A program made the position numbers and the translations under genes. Shown piece after piece: positions 7,288 through 16,227 of a stretch of 42,123 bases of DNA; position 1 is the stretch's first letter; every line of letters begins with the position of its first letter. A model generated the notes under the pieces. It searched no databases, was not told the DNA's origin, and was given only the letters and a program-made list of their open reading frames with translations. The DNA lies in assembly GCA_964017965.1 (NCBI GenBank), contig CAXHNV010000007.1, positions 1-42,123 on the forward strand, read 5' to 3'. Source of the DNA: UBA2883 sp964017965 (GTDB lineage Bacteria > Cyanobacteriota > Vampirovibrionia > Gastranaerophilales > Gastranaerophilaceae).

Positions 7288-9751
7288 AGTAAGTGAATTA
7301 GCAAAAGAATTAGGAATAACGAGTAAAGAAGTAATAGAAAAGTTCGGGCAGCTGTCTATACCCGTTAAGTCGCATTCTAATATAGTAACTCCGCTTCAAG
7401 TCCAAAAATTAAAAGACTTTATCGCCGGAGGCTCTAAGCTGCCAAGTAAAAAACCTAAAGCGTTCATCGTTAAGAAAAAGAAAAAAGAAGAAACTCCGGC
7501 TGAACCAGCTCCCGTAGCTGAAAAAATCGAAAAACCGGAAGTAACAGAACCCGCTGGACCTAAAGCGGAACCGGTTAAAAAATCAGTCGAAATAGTTAAA
7601 AAAGAGCCTAAAAGCAAGCTCGAAATCGTTAAACGCGCTCCTATCAAAAGAGTAGAAATCGTTCAACAAGGTAATAAAATTAAACAAAAACCCGTTCCTA
7701 CAGGTGATAACAAGCCTGCTCAAAATAAAGAAAAGGAAAACAAAGAGTTTAAACCTAAAAAACCTATCGAAAGACATATTATCCCTCAGGATATCTATGA
7801 AAACAAAGGGTTCTCTAAGAAAAAATCCGCAGCTAACGATAAAAAGAAAACTAAAGATTACAACTCTAAAAAAGAAGAGCAAGAGATGATTTCTCTTGAA
7901 AAAGCTGCTGCGCAACACCATAAAAAGAAAGTTGCAAAAGAAGAAGTCGTAGAAGAAGTTAAATCTATCGTCGTAGACAGAGCTATGACAATCAGCGAAC
8001 TCGCTGACAAAATCCAAAAAACGCCTGCAGACATCGTTAAATTCTTGATGTTCCAAGGGGTTATGGCAACCGTTAACCAGCTCATCGACATCGACGTAAT
8101 CAAAAAAGTCTGCGCTGAATACGAGCTCGAAGTGCTCGATGAAGACATCGAAGCATTCATAGCAGAAGAAGAAAAGAAAGAAGAAATCAAAAAACAACTC
8201 ACAGAAGTTGATAAAAAACTATTGAAAAAACGTGCTCCTGTAGTTAGTATCATGGGTCACGTTGACCACGGTAAAACAACATTACTCGACAGTATCCGTG
8301 CTTCAAAACACAAAATCGTCTCAACTGAGGTCGGCGGTATAACACAGTCTATCGGTGCATACACTGTTTACCTCGATAACAAAAAAGAGAAGAAAATCGT
8401 GTTTGTCGACACCCCGGGTCACGAAGCGTTCACAGAAATGCGTGCAAGAGGTGCAAAAGCTACGGATATCGCTATCCTTGTTGTTGCTGCAGACGACGGT
8501 ATTATGCCTCAAACAATTGAAGCAATTAACCACGCAAGAGCAGCAGAAGTGCCTATCATCGTTGCGGTTAACAAAATCGATAAACCTGGCGCCGACCCTG
8601 ATAGAGTACTTACTCAGTTAACAGAGCATAACCTTATCCCTGAAGAATGGGGCGGCGACACTATCACCGTTAAAGTCTCAGCGCTTCAAGGTACAGGTAT
8701 CGACGATTTGTTAGAATACATCTGGCTCTTAGCTGACATAAAAGAACTTAAAGCTAACCCTAAAGCAGAAGCTTCAGGTGTAGTAATTGAAGCTAACCTC
8801 GATAAAGGTAAAGGTCCGGTTGCAACATTATTGGTTCAAAACGGTACGCTACGTGCAGGAAACTGTATCGTTGTAGGTACCGCCTGCGGTCGTGTAAGAG
8901 CGTTATTATCAGACGCAGGCGAAAGACTTAAAGCCGCTGAACCGTCTACTCCGGTTGAGGTGCTCGGGCTGTCAGAAGTTCCGTCTCCGGGCGAATACTT
9001 CGAAGTGGTTAAAAACGAAAAAGAAATGAAATCTATCGTTGCAGAACGTCAAGAAAAAGAACGTGAAAAACGTTTAGACGCTATGTTACCTGCTCATATC
9101 AGAAGAGAATCTGCTGCAGGCGACGGCGATGTTCCGCAATTGAACCTTATCATCAAAGCAGATACTTACGGTTCAGCAGAAGCCGTCGCACAGGCTATCG
9201 CTCAGTTTGAATCAAAAGAAATCGTTACCAAAATCATCCACGTCGGTGTCGGTGATATCTCAGAAGCAGACGTTATGTTAGCTTCAGCGTCAGGCGCACT
9301 TATCTTAGGTTTCGCTGTTAAAGAAGACAACAATGCTATCGTTGCTGCTGATAAAGAACAGGTAGTTATCAAGAAATACGATATCATCTACCAAATCTTA
9401 GAAGATATCGAAAAGACTATGATATCATTGCTTTCACCTGAAACAAAAGAAGTTGTCGTCGGTAAAGCTGAAATCAGACAAATCTTTACTATCGGTAAAA
9501 CAATCAAAATCGCAGGCTGCTACGTTACAGAAGGTAAGATTAACCGCTCTAACAAAGCTACGCTTAAACGTGACGGTAAGGCTGTCTTTACAGGTGCTAT
9601 CGACCAACTTAAGAGATTTAAAGACGATGTTAAAGAAGTCGCTCAAGGCTATGAATGCGGTATCTCATTTGTTAAATTTAACGATATCGAAGAAGGCGAT
9701 ATTATCGAATTCTCTACTACAGAAGAAATTGAACGTACTGAATTAGAATAG
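7271..9751 (+). CDS. infB: Translation initiation factor IF-2
   Basis: IF-2 is the GTPase that places initiator tRNA on the ribosome. The 826 residues include an N-terminal IF2_N segment (1-50), a long Lys/Glu/Pro-rich linker (~55-235), a second IF2_N-like domain (~240-290), then the G domain: GHVDHGKTT at 329-337, DTPGH from 380, NKID at 434-437. Domains II, III and the C-terminal tRNA-binding domain follow (ending RTELE). The start at 7271 overlaps ylxR and has AAAGGATT before it. The charged linker varies between species; lineage members differ mainly there. Confidence 0.98.
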   Translation: MDGNIRVSELAKELGITSKEVIEKFGQLSIPVKSHSNIVTPLQVQKLKDFIAGGSKLPSKKPKAFIVKKKKKEETPAEPAPVAEKIEKPEVTEPAGPKAEPVKKSVEIVKKEPKSKLEIVKRAPIKRVEIVQQGNKIKQKPVPTGDNKPAQNKEKENKEFKPKKPIERHIIPQDIYENKGFSKKKSAANDKKKTKDYNSKKEEQEMISLEKAAAQHHKKKVAKEEVVEEVKSIVVDRAMTISELADKIQKTPADIVKFLMFQGVMATVNQLIDIDVIKKVCAEYELEVLDEDIEAFIAEEEKKEEIKKQLTEVDKKLLKKRAPVVSIMGHVDHGKTTLLDSIRASKHKIVSTEVGGITQSIGAYTVYLDNKKEKKIVFVDTPGHEAFTEMRARGAKATDIAILVVAADDGIMPQTIEAINHARAAEVPIIVAVNKIDKPGADPDRVLTQLTEHNLIPEEWGGDTITVKVSALQGTGIDDLLEYIWLLADIKELKANPKAEASGVVIEANLDKGKGPVATLLVQNGTLRAGNCIVVGTACGRVRALLSDAGERLKAAEPSTPVEVLGLSEVPSPGEYFEVVKNEKEMKSIVAERQEKEREKRLDAMLPAHIRRESAAGDGDVPQLNLIIKADTYGSAEAVAQAIAQFESKEIVTKIIHVGVGDISEADVMLASASGALILGFAVKEDNNAIVAADKEQVVIKKYDIIYQILEDIEKTMISLLSPETKEVVVGKAEIRQIFTIGKTIKIAGCYVTEGKINRSNKATLKRDGKAVFTGAIDQLKRFKDDVKEVAQGYECGISFVKFNDIEEGDIIEFSTTEEIERTELE

Positions 9752-9761
9752 GATTAAGACA

Positions 9762-10109
9762 ATGACACTAAGAAATGAACGCGTTAGAAAAGAACTTATG
9801 AGAGAAATCTCTGACATCCTCAGAAAAGAAGTCAGAGGGCTTAGCGGTGTCGTTTCTATCGTTAACGTTGAAGTATCACACGATAATTCGTACGCAAAAG
9901 TAATCTATAGTGTTCTGGGTAACCCTGAACAAATCGAAAAAGACAAAGAAATTATCGAAAAAAGCACCCCTAAAGTAAGATACGAAGTTGGAAAACGCGT
10001 AAGATTACGCCTAACTCCTGAAATCAAGTTCGTATTTTCAGACTGTTTAGAACAGGGTTCTCGCGTAACTGAACTTATCAATAAAATCTCTCGAGGCGAA
10101 ATCAAGTAA
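9762..10109 (+). CDS. rbfA: Ribosome-binding factor A
   Basis: RbfA binds the immature 30S subunit and helps 16S rRNA 5'-end maturation, especially in the cold. The 115-residue length and the conserved pattern are typical: a helix beginning R..RV.KEL..EI, the V..V.VS.D..YAKV.YSV strand region, and a C-terminal R.TPEIKFVFSDCLEQG segment. It starts 10 bp after infB with GGATTAAGAC upstream, and its stop shares one base with the truB start. Confidence 0.95.
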   Translation: MTLRNERVRKELMREISDILRKEVRGLSGVVSIVNVEVSHDNSYAKVIYSVLGNPEQIEKDKEIIEKSTPKVRYEVGKRVRLRLTPEIKFVFSDCLEQGSRVTELINKISRGEIK

Positions 10110-10972
10110 TGTTCGGGTTTTTGAATGTCTACAAGCCTGTCGGCAAAACATCTCACGATGTTGTCGCTGTTTTACGCCGTGTTACTAAAATCAAACAAAT
10201 CGGTCACACAGGCACCCTCGACCCGTTCGCAGAAGGGGTTTTGCCGGTCTGTATCGGTAAAGCTACAAGACTAATCGAATACTTAGAAGACGACAAAGCC
10301 TACATCGGAACATTCTGTTTCGGTAAATCCACCGACAGCTACGATATCGAAGGCAACGTTACAGAAGAGTTTTCGACAAAGGTTACACAAAACGAAATAG
10401 TTGAAGGTTTAAAGCAATTTGAAGGCGAAATCGAACAACTTCCGCCAATCTATTCAGCCATAAAAGTCGACGGTAAAAAGCTATACGAGTACGCTCGCGA
10501 AGGTAAATCTGTCGAAATAAAACCGCGCAAAGTCTTCATCGAAAAAATAGAGCTAAAATCGTTCGATATTGAAACCCAACAAGCTGAAATCTATATAAAA
10601 TGCTCAAAAGGCACATATATAAGAAGCATAGCGCACGATTTGGGCAAAACCCTAAACAACGGCTGCTACCTTTCAAAACTCGTAAGAGTACAGGCAGGAA
10701 GGTTTATAGTAGAAAACAGCATTAAACTAGATGAGTTAGACTCGGCTGCGGCTGTCGAACAGAACCTTATCAACCCGCTCGATTATCTGCCGCAGCCGAA
10801 ACAAGAACTAAACGAAATCGAATACAACCGCGCAATCCACGGGATGTCTGTCTATAACAGAATTAACGCTCAAGAAGGCGAAGTCATACTTACAAAAGAC
10901 AAAACCCTCGTTGCAATCGCAAAGGTTACAACAGAGGGACTAAAAATCGCAAAAGCATTTATTTCTGCGTAG
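10109..10972 (+). CDS. truB: tRNA pseudouridine(55) synthase
   Basis: TruB makes pseudouridine 55 in the T-loop of tRNAs. The catalytic motif GHTGTLDP is at residues 32-39 with the nucleophile Asp38. Other family blocks are F-L-N-V-Y-K-P-x-G-x-T-S at the N-terminus, TDSYDIEG (~82-89), LPPIYSAIKVDGKKLYEYAR (~117-136) and the strand KGTYIRSIAHDLG (~175-187). Length 287 is usual. It overlaps rbfA by one base (TAATG) and is the last gene of the operon; I see no clear terminator in the short gap before the convergent gene ending at 10999. Confidence 0.96.
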   Translation: MFGFLNVYKPVGKTSHDVVAVLRRVTKIKQIGHTGTLDPFAEGVLPVCIGKATRLIEYLEDDKAYIGTFCFGKSTDSYDIEGNVTEEFSTKVTQNEIVEGLKQFEGEIEQLPPIYSAIKVDGKKLYEYAREGKSVEIKPRKVFIEKIELKSFDIETQQAEIYIKCSKGTYIRSIAHDLGKTLNNGCYLSKLVRVQAGRFIVENSIKLDELDSAAAVEQNLINPLDYLPQPKQELNEIEYNRAIHGMSVYNRINAQEGEVILTKDKTLVAIAKVTTEGLKIAKAFISA

Positions 10973-10998
10973 AACAGCCTGAGAGCTTATATTTACCC

Positions 10999-11667
10999 CT
11001 ATATCTCGTTAAATCCCGGAGAGGTCAACGGCAAGCCCTGATACCCCTTGTTCTGATAAACAGCTTTCTTGATATATTGAGAAGAATTATGACCCTTCTC
11101 AAACAGTTTCTTAAGCGTATTTTCACGCTTTACAAGCGGATGTGTCTCAATGTTTGAATCCGGGTAAATAGCTACCAAATCAATCCAAACTACAGCTTCC
11201 ATTGTCCAAGCAAAAGTCTCTTCGCTCAACGAATTGTATTCGTCCTGATGTAAAGCTTCGTGAGCAAGTAACGCCGCAAGCGCCGCAGGCGGTGCATTCT
11301 GGTGCTTAGGATTGATATAAATATAAAGCTTTTTCTTCTTTTTCCAACCCACAGCGTCAAAGTTCTCATAAGATTTATTAACACTGGCAAGGTTCTTGAA
11401 CTCTATCTTGATAGGATAACCCGTTAAATTATAGCCGAGAATCGCCTTTCTCGAAAAATCACCCTCGGTCCCCTTCAACATATCCAATGCAACCATTATC
11501 AACTGGCTGTTAGTCACGGTCTTGTATTCGTCCGCAATATAATCAATATATTCCTGTGAATATTTTGCCGGCAATTTTATGCTCGGCGGAACAGGAACCG
11601 GCTTCGCCGCAAACGTCGGCATAACCGTCATAGCAAATATCGCTAATATTATTAAAACTCGTTTCAT
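10999..11667 (-). CDS. Secreted zincin-like protein (HExxH), function unknown
   Basis: From the ATG at 11667 the product has 222 residues; longer in-frame starts exist at 11682 and 11715. The N-terminus (MKRVLIILAIFAMTVMPTFAA) is a clear Sec signal peptide cut near TFAA-K. The mature part contains HEALH at residues 136-140, a zinc-metallopeptidase motif, and an EE pair at 149-150 (SLSEETFAW) that could supply the third ligand. I cannot assign it to a named peptidase family, and no prodomain is seen. A lysine run (GWKKKKKLYIYIN) precedes the motif. It is convergent with truB and follows the YhaN-like ATPase gene after 81 bp, so it may have its own promoter. A peptidase role outside the cytoplasm is inferred from motif plus signal. 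Confidence 0.75.
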   Translation of the reverse strand: MKRVLIILAIFAMTVMPTFAAKPVPVPPSIKLPAKYSQEYIDYIADEYKTVTNSQLIMVALDMLKGTEGDFSRKAILGYNLTGYPIKIEFKNLASVNKSYENFDAVGWKKKKKLYIYINPKHQNAPPAALAALLAHEALHQDEYNSLSEETFAWTMEAVVWIDLVAIYPDSNIETHPLVKRENTLKKLFEKGHNSSQYIKKAVYQNKGYQGLPLTSPGFNEI

Positions 11668-11748
11668 CTTCTTAAACCCCATTAATCCCCAATATTTACC
11701 CCTATTTCTTAACATTATAACAATATTTTTTAAAAAGACAAAAATTCG

Positions 11749-13464
11749 TTATAAATTAATAACATTCGCTTCAGCAATAAACTCTTCAATCCCCTGTGAA
11801 TGACAGGTAAAATAAAGCACCTGATTGGTTTTTGAAAACTCTTTTAAACACTTCAAAACAGATTGGGTACGTGCTCTGTCAAAATTCACAAACGCATCGT
11901 CAATAATCAACGGTAGATTAGGGCGCCCGTTGTCATTCCCGTCTTTATCCTTCGAATAATTTGCAGCATAACCCAAACGCAAAGCCAGATACAATTGTTC
12001 TTTCGTCCCGCGGCTAAGCTTGTCCCATTCTTTCTCAGCAACATCTTTACCTGAGATAGTCATATTATCAAAGTCTATTTCGGTATACTTCCTGTCCGTA
12101 ATCTGTGCAAGGTAATCTTTTGCGCTCACAAGGTTCGGCTGAATACTATTAAATTCTTCTTTAGATTTTTGTATAATCTTAAGCACAACCTCACGCACAA
12201 ACAAGTTATTCAAACCGCGCTTAAGCCTGTTTAGTTCAACATTTTTCTTATTCTTAAGCTCTAATAAGCTCTCTACATCCTTAAGCCTCATAACCTCGTT
12301 ATATGTAATCGCCTGCTCCTGACGTTTTGCAAGTAACTCGTCATTGTAATTACGTAACATATTTTCATCAGCCGGCAAATCTATAATCTTGCTATCGAAT
12401 TTCTCAAGTTCAGAAAGTTGTGTCTGGCGTAAAATGTTGTTTTTCATACTTTCTTCAAAAATATCCTCAATCTCGTTTATCGTATCAGGTATTTTTTCAA
12501 ATCGTTCCTTGCTTACAGGCATAATTTCAAGCTCAGTGTCAGAGATAAATTTATTAAACAATTCAATATAGTCGGCTACAGCTTTTTTTGATGATGAGGT
12601 AGAACTAAAATGAATTGCAAATCCAATAAGAGCAACAACTAACATTATAAATTTAACCGCACCTGTTACAAAAATACTTCCAACTAACAAAATCCCGAAT
12701 AATAACATTAAGTAACTTTTATCGTCTTTAGTGTTTAATGAATAAAACTGTTCCTTAATACGTAAGAATTTATCCTTGTTATCAAGCAGTTTTTGGTTTA
12801 CTTTTATACCTTCAATATTAGCCTTAATCGTTTTCGCCTTAAGAGCATTTTCTAAATGTTTGATACCGGTTTCAAGCTTAGCAACTTCTTTTTGTAAGAT
12901 TTCTAACCTCTCGCATTTATTATTATATTCGTGCTCTTGAGATTGAAGATTATTTATTATCTCTGTCAGTTCATTCAACCGTGTAAATTCGCGTTTCAGA
13001 TAAGTTGAAGCACTGTTTTTTGAGGTAAGCGAAAACCCGCTTTTTGCGGTTATCTTATCAACATACTCTTTTTGTTTCGCATTAACAGCAGCACCGGATG
13101 AATCTTTAATAGTCGCTAAAAGCTCTTCTGAACTATTCTTCTTAACCTGCATTAAATCGTCTAAATCAATAAAGAACCCTTGCTCAAAGTTCTTTGAGGT
13201 AATCTTTTCTAAGCACGGAACGTTAGTCTTTTGCTTTGTTTTCTTCGCTTCAAGCTTTAGCTCTTCATCGTTACAAATACATTTCAAATACCCTTCCGCA
13301 TCAGATTTGGCCTTAAAAATATTTGTTATAAAGTTCATCAAAGTCGATTTACCGGCTTCATTCTCACCGGTGATGATATTCAACCCGTTCTCAAACCGTA
13401 CCAGTTTGTTATAGGTATCGTTAAATTTATCTATTTGAACTTCTGTTATCTCGAGCTTATTCAT
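11749..13464 (-). CDS. YhaN-like SMC-type ATPase with two membrane segments
   Basis: 571 residues of the RecF/RecN/SMC ABC-ATPase type. Walker A is GENEAGKST at 33-41, the signature is LSRGTKEQ from 483, and Walker B is LIIDDAF near 518-524. Coiled-coil arms lie between, interrupted by two transmembrane helices at ~251-268 and ~270-287. That membrane hairpin in the coiled coil is a feature of Bacillus YhaN; this protein is much shorter than YhaN or SbcC (each about 1000 residues), so the arms are reduced. It begins 8 bp after the SbcD/YhaO-like phosphoesterase gene. By analogy the two probably form a membrane-attached nuclease complex acting on DNA ends; substrate and action are inferred. Confidence 0.85.
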   Translation of the reverse strand: MNKLEITEVQIDKFNDTYNKLVRFENGLNIITGENEAGKSTLMNFITNIFKAKSDAEGYLKCICNDEELKLEAKKTKQKTNVPCLEKITSKNFEQGFFIDLDDLMQVKKNSSEELLATIKDSSGAAVNAKQKEYVDKITAKSGFSLTSKNSASTYLKREFTRLNELTEIINNLQSQEHEYNNKCERLEILQKEVAKLETGIKHLENALKAKTIKANIEGIKVNQKLLDNKDKFLRIKEQFYSLNTKDDKSYLMLLFGILLVGSIFVTGAVKFIMLVVALIGFAIHFSSTSSSKKAVADYIELFNKFISDTELEIMPVSKERFEKIPDTINEIEDIFEESMKNNILRQTQLSELEKFDSKIIDLPADENMLRNYNDELLAKRQEQAITYNEVMRLKDVESLLELKNKKNVELNRLKRGLNNLFVREVVLKIIQKSKEEFNSIQPNLVSAKDYLAQITDRKYTEIDFDNMTISGKDVAEKEWDKLSRGTKEQLYLALRLGYAANYSKDKDGNDNGRPNLPLIIDDAFVNFDRARTQSVLKCLKEFSKTNQVLYFTCHSQGIEEFIAEANVINL

Positions 13465-13472
13465 AAATTCCT

Positions 13473-14723
13473 TTATTTCTCATAAATCTCGCTGCAAAGC
13501 GATTTTAACTCTGTTTCAACCTGTGCAAGAATCATTTCTTTATCTTCTGTCAAAGAATCAAAGAGTTCTTGTTCAGATTCCTTGTCTATTCCCAAAACCT
13601 TATAAATCTTCTTGTGATGTTCTTTTATCTCATCATAAATATCATCGATATTTTTTCCGATATGTTGTGCTATAATCCCTACAACCCCGTCATCATCCAA
13701 CAACTCTTGCATATCAGTTTCGGGAACAGTATAATCATTCATTTCATACACTGCCGCCTTATAACAACTTGTTTCTTGCAGGTATTCATCTAACAGATTA
13801 TCATTCGATTTCAAATCCTTAGAAGCAGGGCTGACACCTGTTAGATTGATTTGTACAAGATAGAGCTCGACATCATTGCTTAAGCTTCTGATTTGAGTAT
13901 CAATCTTATTAAATACATCCAATTTATTCACACAATCCGCACAATCTATATCAATATCCATAAATCTCACGCAATCTGTTTGGATAAATTCGCGCTCAAC
14001 TACAGAACCGTTATCAACCTTAACGTAATAACATCCGTGAGTTTCAGTTTCTTTACGGGTTCTTCCTTGAATTGAGCCGCTATAGACGAACTTTTCCTCT
14101 TCAACTGACGGGATATGAATATGACCGAGCGCATAATAATCATAACCCAGATTCTTCAAATCCTGACGCGAACAAGGCGCATATTTAGAATCAACCTTGT
14201 CTAAATCACAGTGAATAAGACCAATATTAAACGTACTCAAATCTGCTGATGATAAATGGCTGCAAGGGTTCTCCATTTCATCGGTTTTAAAACTGACAGA
14301 ATGGATTTTCACACAACCTTCATCATAAACATGAGCAGAATCTTCCGTTGTGACACCGGTAATATTTATAAGTCCGTCGTATTTCTCATCAAACTTAAAA
14401 TAAGATTCATAAGCTTTATACATACTCAAAGGGTCGTGGTTCCCGCAGATAACAAACGATTTTATACCGTTATCAGCAAGGGTTTCAAGACTTTTTCTAA
14501 ACACAAGTTTAGTATGCAAATCGTGTTCATCATCGTCAAATGTATCGCCTGCTACAAGTACAAAGTCGACTTTTTTCTTTATAGCAAGGTCAATGACCTT
14601 TTTAAACGCTAATTCACAGGCATTGTTACAGAGTTTCATCTTATCGTTATAGACTGATAAGTCTGAAAACGCCCTTCCCAGATGAATATCCGCAATATGT
14701 AAAAAAGAAAACCCTCTATTCAT
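13473..14723 (-). CDS. SbcD/YhaO-like metallophosphoesterase (DNA exonuclease subunit)
   Basis: A calcineurin-like phosphoesterase of about 416 residues. All metal motifs are present in order: HIADIHLG (N-terminal), VAGDTFDD, CGNHDPLS, GLIHCD, and GHIHIP. The C-terminal third (after ~270) is helical with a capping/ATPase-binding character seen in SbcD and YhaO. The start at 14723 (ATG, MNRGFSFLHI) is preferred over the TTG at 14738. The partner ATPase follows directly. The complex is expected to process DNA ends during repair; this is family knowledge, not seen here. The mRNA may be nearly leaderless, since a -10 box ends six bases before the ATG. Confidence 0.88.
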   Translation of the reverse strand: MNRGFSFLHIADIHLGRAFSDLSVYNDKMKLCNNACELAFKKVIDLAIKKKVDFVLVAGDTFDDDEHDLHTKLVFRKSLETLADNGIKSFVICGNHDPLSMYKAYESYFKFDEKYDGLINITGVTTEDSAHVYDEGCVKIHSVSFKTDEMENPCSHLSSADLSTFNIGLIHCDLDKVDSKYAPCSRQDLKNLGYDYYALGHIHIPSVEEEKFVYSGSIQGRTRKETETHGCYYVKVDNGSVVEREFIQTDCVRFMDIDIDCADCVNKLDVFNKIDTQIRSLSNDVELYLVQINLTGVSPASKDLKSNDNLLDEYLQETSCYKAAVYEMNDYTVPETDMQELLDDDGVVGIIAQHIGKNIDDIYDEIKEHHKKIYKVLGIDKESEQELFDSLTEDKEMILAQVETELKSLCSEIYEK

Positions 14724-14729
14724 AATATT

Positions 14730-14758
14730 ATTATACAAAATACATAGAGTTTTGAAAA
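14730..14758 (-). promoter_or_regulatory. Promoter of the phosphoesterase-ATPase pair
   Basis: On the minus strand TTTTCA (14758-14753) is 17 bp from a perfect TATAAT (14735-14730). The ATG at 14723 is at the expected transcription start, so no room for a ribosome-binding site is left. Confidence 0.55.
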
Positions 14759-14763
14759 CATGC

Positions 14764-14769
14764 TATAAT
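14764..14769 (+). promoter_or_regulatory. -10 box of the divergent TPR-protein operon
   Basis: TATAAT at 14764-14769 faces right, 41 bp before the ATG at 14811. No good -35 at 16-18 bp is seen. It is back to back with the promoter of the leftward phosphoesterase gene, so the two may share regulation. Confidence 0.45.
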
Positions 14770-14810
14770 ATAAATGTTGAAATTTAAGAAAAAATGGTTA
14801 AATAAAAAGT

Positions 14811-15617
14811 ATGGCACGTGTAATAATTTTAGTATTTTTGTTAGTAATGAATTTTTTAACAGTATCGTTTGCAAACGACGATATATCTAACGTTATTGAT
14901 TTGTATAAAAGCGGTAAGTATCAGGAGTGTATAACTCAGGCTGAGATAATAACGAAAAACGACCCGACATCAGTGTTGGGGTATTATTATATCGCATTGT
15001 CTTATGCACATATCGGTAAAAAAGACCTTGCTATAAAGAATTATGACAAGGTTATAGCGCTCGGAACAAACAAGGCTCTTGTAAACTATGCAAAGACGGG
15101 CAAATCTAAATTAGTTACAAAAGAAAAGGCAAAACAAGTAACCGGCGCGGAATCAATGTTAGAAGACGTTGAAGAGGAAAAGAAACCGGAACCTAAAAAA
15201 GTTGAAGCCAAGCCGAAGGCAGAACCGGCGGTTAAAGAACAGCCCATTGCACAAAAACCTGCCACAAAGGCTCCGGACGGACCTCCAACGAACGATGAGA
15301 TAGTTAATGCAATAAGAGTTTTGCAACGTGCAGGCTTGCTTCAAGGCGGGCTCGGAGCACTGACAGGAGGAACTCCTCAACAATATCCTCAAGCAAACCC
15401 GCAAAGCTATATGGATCCGAGAACTCAAGAAATGCAGCAAATGTTAATGATGATGAATTCCGGTAACAATAATAACGGTTACAATAACGGCAACGATTTA
15501 ATGCAGATGTTACCATATATGCAAAACGGCGGAAAGATGAGCCCGCAAATGATTCAGATGATGATGATGAAAAATATGATGCCGGATTTCTCTTCAGGCA
15601 ACAATAACGGATACTAA
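14811..15617 (+). CDS. Secreted TPR protein with Met/Asn/Gln-rich tail, unknown function
   Basis: 268 residues. A Sec signal peptide (residues 1-21, ending VSFA-N) is followed by tetratricopeptide-like helices (~25-95: YKSGKYQECITQAEII, GYYYIALSYAHIGKKDLAIKNYDKVI). A Lys/Pro/Glu linker (~120-160) and a short helical segment (~165-185) come next. The C-terminal ~85 residues are low complexity, with clusters of Met, Asn, Gln and Gly (QEMQQMLMMM, NNNNGYNNG, MMMMKNMM). It is one base before the next TPR gene, so the two are co-transcribed and may act together. The periplasmic location is inferred from the signal. I cannot name a family; the methionine-rich tail might bind metal or be an unstructured interaction tail. 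Confidence 0.75.
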   Translation: MARVIILVFLLVMNFLTVSFANDDISNVIDLYKSGKYQECITQAEIITKNDPTSVLGYYYIALSYAHIGKKDLAIKNYDKVIALGTNKALVNYAKTGKSKLVTKEKAKQVTGAESMLEDVEEEKKPEPKKVEAKPKAEPAVKEQPIAQKPATKAPDGPPTNDEIVNAIRVLQRAGLLQGGLGALTGGTPQQYPQANPQSYMDPRTQEMQQMLMMMNSGNNNNGYNNGNDLMQMLPYMQNGGKMSPQMIQMMMMKNMMPDFSSGNNNGY

Positions 15618-15618
15618 T

Positions 15619-16227
15619 ATGGATTATAAACAAGCTGTTAAACTAATTGAGGAAGGAAAAGGGACTGTTGCAAGAGATTATTTAAAAGCTAATAATCATC
15701 TTTTGGAGTACGGCTATACATATTTATTAGAGGGTAATATTGATAAGGCCGAAGAGATACTTTCGACTTTAACTTCTACCCGCGCAGAGTGGGCAACAAC
15801 TATTATACCGTTTTTAAAAGGTCAACATAGCAATATGCCGACATTCTTTCAGATACGGAGTTTTTTAGAGATAGACATATCGCTTTTTCTAAAGTATAAA
15901 CAGATGAAATATGTACAAAACCTGCTTGATATAGCAGACTTTTTGCAGGATATAAACTCTGAGACTTACAAATTTATAGCAAGAGTTTTATTCAAACATG
16001 GATTTTACGGAGCAGCAAAAACGTTTATGGATAAATCCGCTTCATATTATTACAACGATGTTGAGCTGCATTATTTGTATGTAGAGTTTTACCTTGCACA
16101 CGATGACAAGGAGAACGCACTCAAGGCGTTGAGCACATGCCTGCGCTTGAACCCGAACTACTACCCTGCAAAAAGGACTTATAAAGAGTTGGCAAGGGGG
16201 TTGGCAGAGAATAATCGCCAACGATAA
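15619..16227 (+). CDS. TPR-repeat protein, unknown function
   Basis: 202 residues, no signal peptide. Helical-repeat pattern throughout: residues ~5-45 (KLIEEGKGTVARDYL, YLLEGNIDKAEEIL), ~120-150 (ARVLFKHGFYGAAKTFMDKSA) and a clean TPR at ~155-192 (YVEFYLAHDDKENALKALSTCLRLNPNYYPAKRTY). It starts one base after the stop of the secreted TPR protein. The last codons (AENNRQR, stop) are part of the left arm of the inverted-repeat element at 16201-16375, so the natural C-terminus may have been altered by that element. No specific role can be assigned; TPRs mediate protein contacts. Confidence 0.78.
   Translation: MDYKQAVKLIEEGKGTVARDYLKANNHLLEYGYTYLLEGNIDKAEEILSTLTSTRAEWATTIIPFLKGQHSNMPTFFQIRSFLEIDISLFLKYKQMKYVQNLLDIADFLQDINSETYKFIARVLFKHGFYGAAKTFMDKSASYYYNDVELHYLYVEFYLAHDDKENALKALSTCLRLNPNYYPAKRTYKELARGLAENNRQR

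Noticed and set aside
7583..8197. 204-codon leftward frame opposite infB, rich in Phe
   Set aside because: It mirrors the Lys/Glu-rich linker of IF-2 on the other strand; no ribosome site or sensible composition.
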